This document shows positions 6,544 to 6,842 of a DNA stretch of 6,842 nt, in pieces. Location: contig JACQTN010000534.1 in the NCBI GenBank assembly GCA_016210785.1, positions 1 through 6,842 of the forward strand, in the 5' to 3' direction. Position 1 is the stretch's first letter. Every line of letters starts with the position of its first letter. This stretch comes from Armatimonadota bacterium. Its GTDB lineage: Bacteria > Sysuimicrobiota > Sysuimicrobiia > Sysuimicrobiales > JACQTN01. Below the pieces are notes generated by a model. It did not search any database, was not told the origin of the DNA, and saw only the letters and a list, made by a program, of their open reading frames with translations. Both the position numbers and the translations under genes were made by a program.

Positions 6544-6548
6544 CTCCT
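6544..6548 (-). promoter_or_regulatory. ribosome binding site that decides the cdaA start
   Basis: AGGAG on the minus strand lies seven bases before ATG at 6536. It sits almost directly against the alternative GTG at 6542, which is too close for initiation. Confidence 0.75.
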
Positions 6549-6612
6549 GCGTCGTGTCAGACGGCGTCACAAAGGTGAGGCCTCGCGCCAGTCGACACTT
6601 CCTCCGCGGACA

Positions 6613-6842
<230 letters not shown>

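Noticed and set aside
6537..6612. Promoter for the cdaA operon
   Set aside because: No -35/-10 pair with reasonable spacing could be found. Read-through from argF or an unrecognised promoter are both possible.

Overview
The window is GC-rich bacterial chromosome, and every gene I can support lies on the minus strand, so the genes read from right to left. It holds the 3' end of argF (ornithine carbamoyltransferase), the conserved block cdaA-cdaR-glmM-glmS, and, after a structured 379-bp gap, a class III PLP-dependent aminotransferase. The cdaA-cdaR-glmM order is best known from Firmicutes and other Gram-positive-type lineages. The high GC, GTG starts and REP-like C/T-rich repeats fit a GC-rich lineage of that broad kind, perhaps an uncultivated phylum, but I cannot name the organism.

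Layout on the + coordinates: 1-106 is a short non-coding stretch with one weak hairpin. 107-1450 is the aminotransferase. 1451-1829 is intergenic and full of secondary structure. 1830-3653 is glmS. 3654-3731 is a short gap with a REP-like hairpin. 3732-5072 is glmM, 5077-5739 is cdaR and 5736-6536 is cdaA. 6537-6612 is a 76-bp gap with no convincing promoter. 6613-6842 is the end of argF, cut by the window edge.

cdaA to glmM is tightly packed (4-bp overlap, then a 4-bp gap) and almost certainly co-transcribed, with glmS 78 bp further on. CdaA makes c-di-AMP at the membrane, CdaR is its membrane-anchored extracytoplasmic regulator, and GlmM both makes glucosamine-1-phosphate and, in studied species, binds and restrains CdaA. 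GlmS supplies glucosamine-6-phosphate to GlmM. The block therefore joins cell-wall precursor supply to c-di-AMP signalling.

The unusual part is the gap after glmS. The last 13 codons of glmS occur again, degenerate and in the same orientation, at 1656-1694. Between the two copies sits a 117-base segment (1691-1807) that folds almost completely into a closed multi-branched structure. This looks like an insertion that used the 3' end of glmS as its target, or a structured RNA, but no recombinase or transposase gene is present. A second nested inverted repeat and a 9-bp perfect hairpin follow.

One caution: the last 28 bases of the window are an exact inverted copy of bases 6743-6770 inside argF. 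They replace the expected argF sequence, so the right end is probably an assembly or library fold-back artefact.
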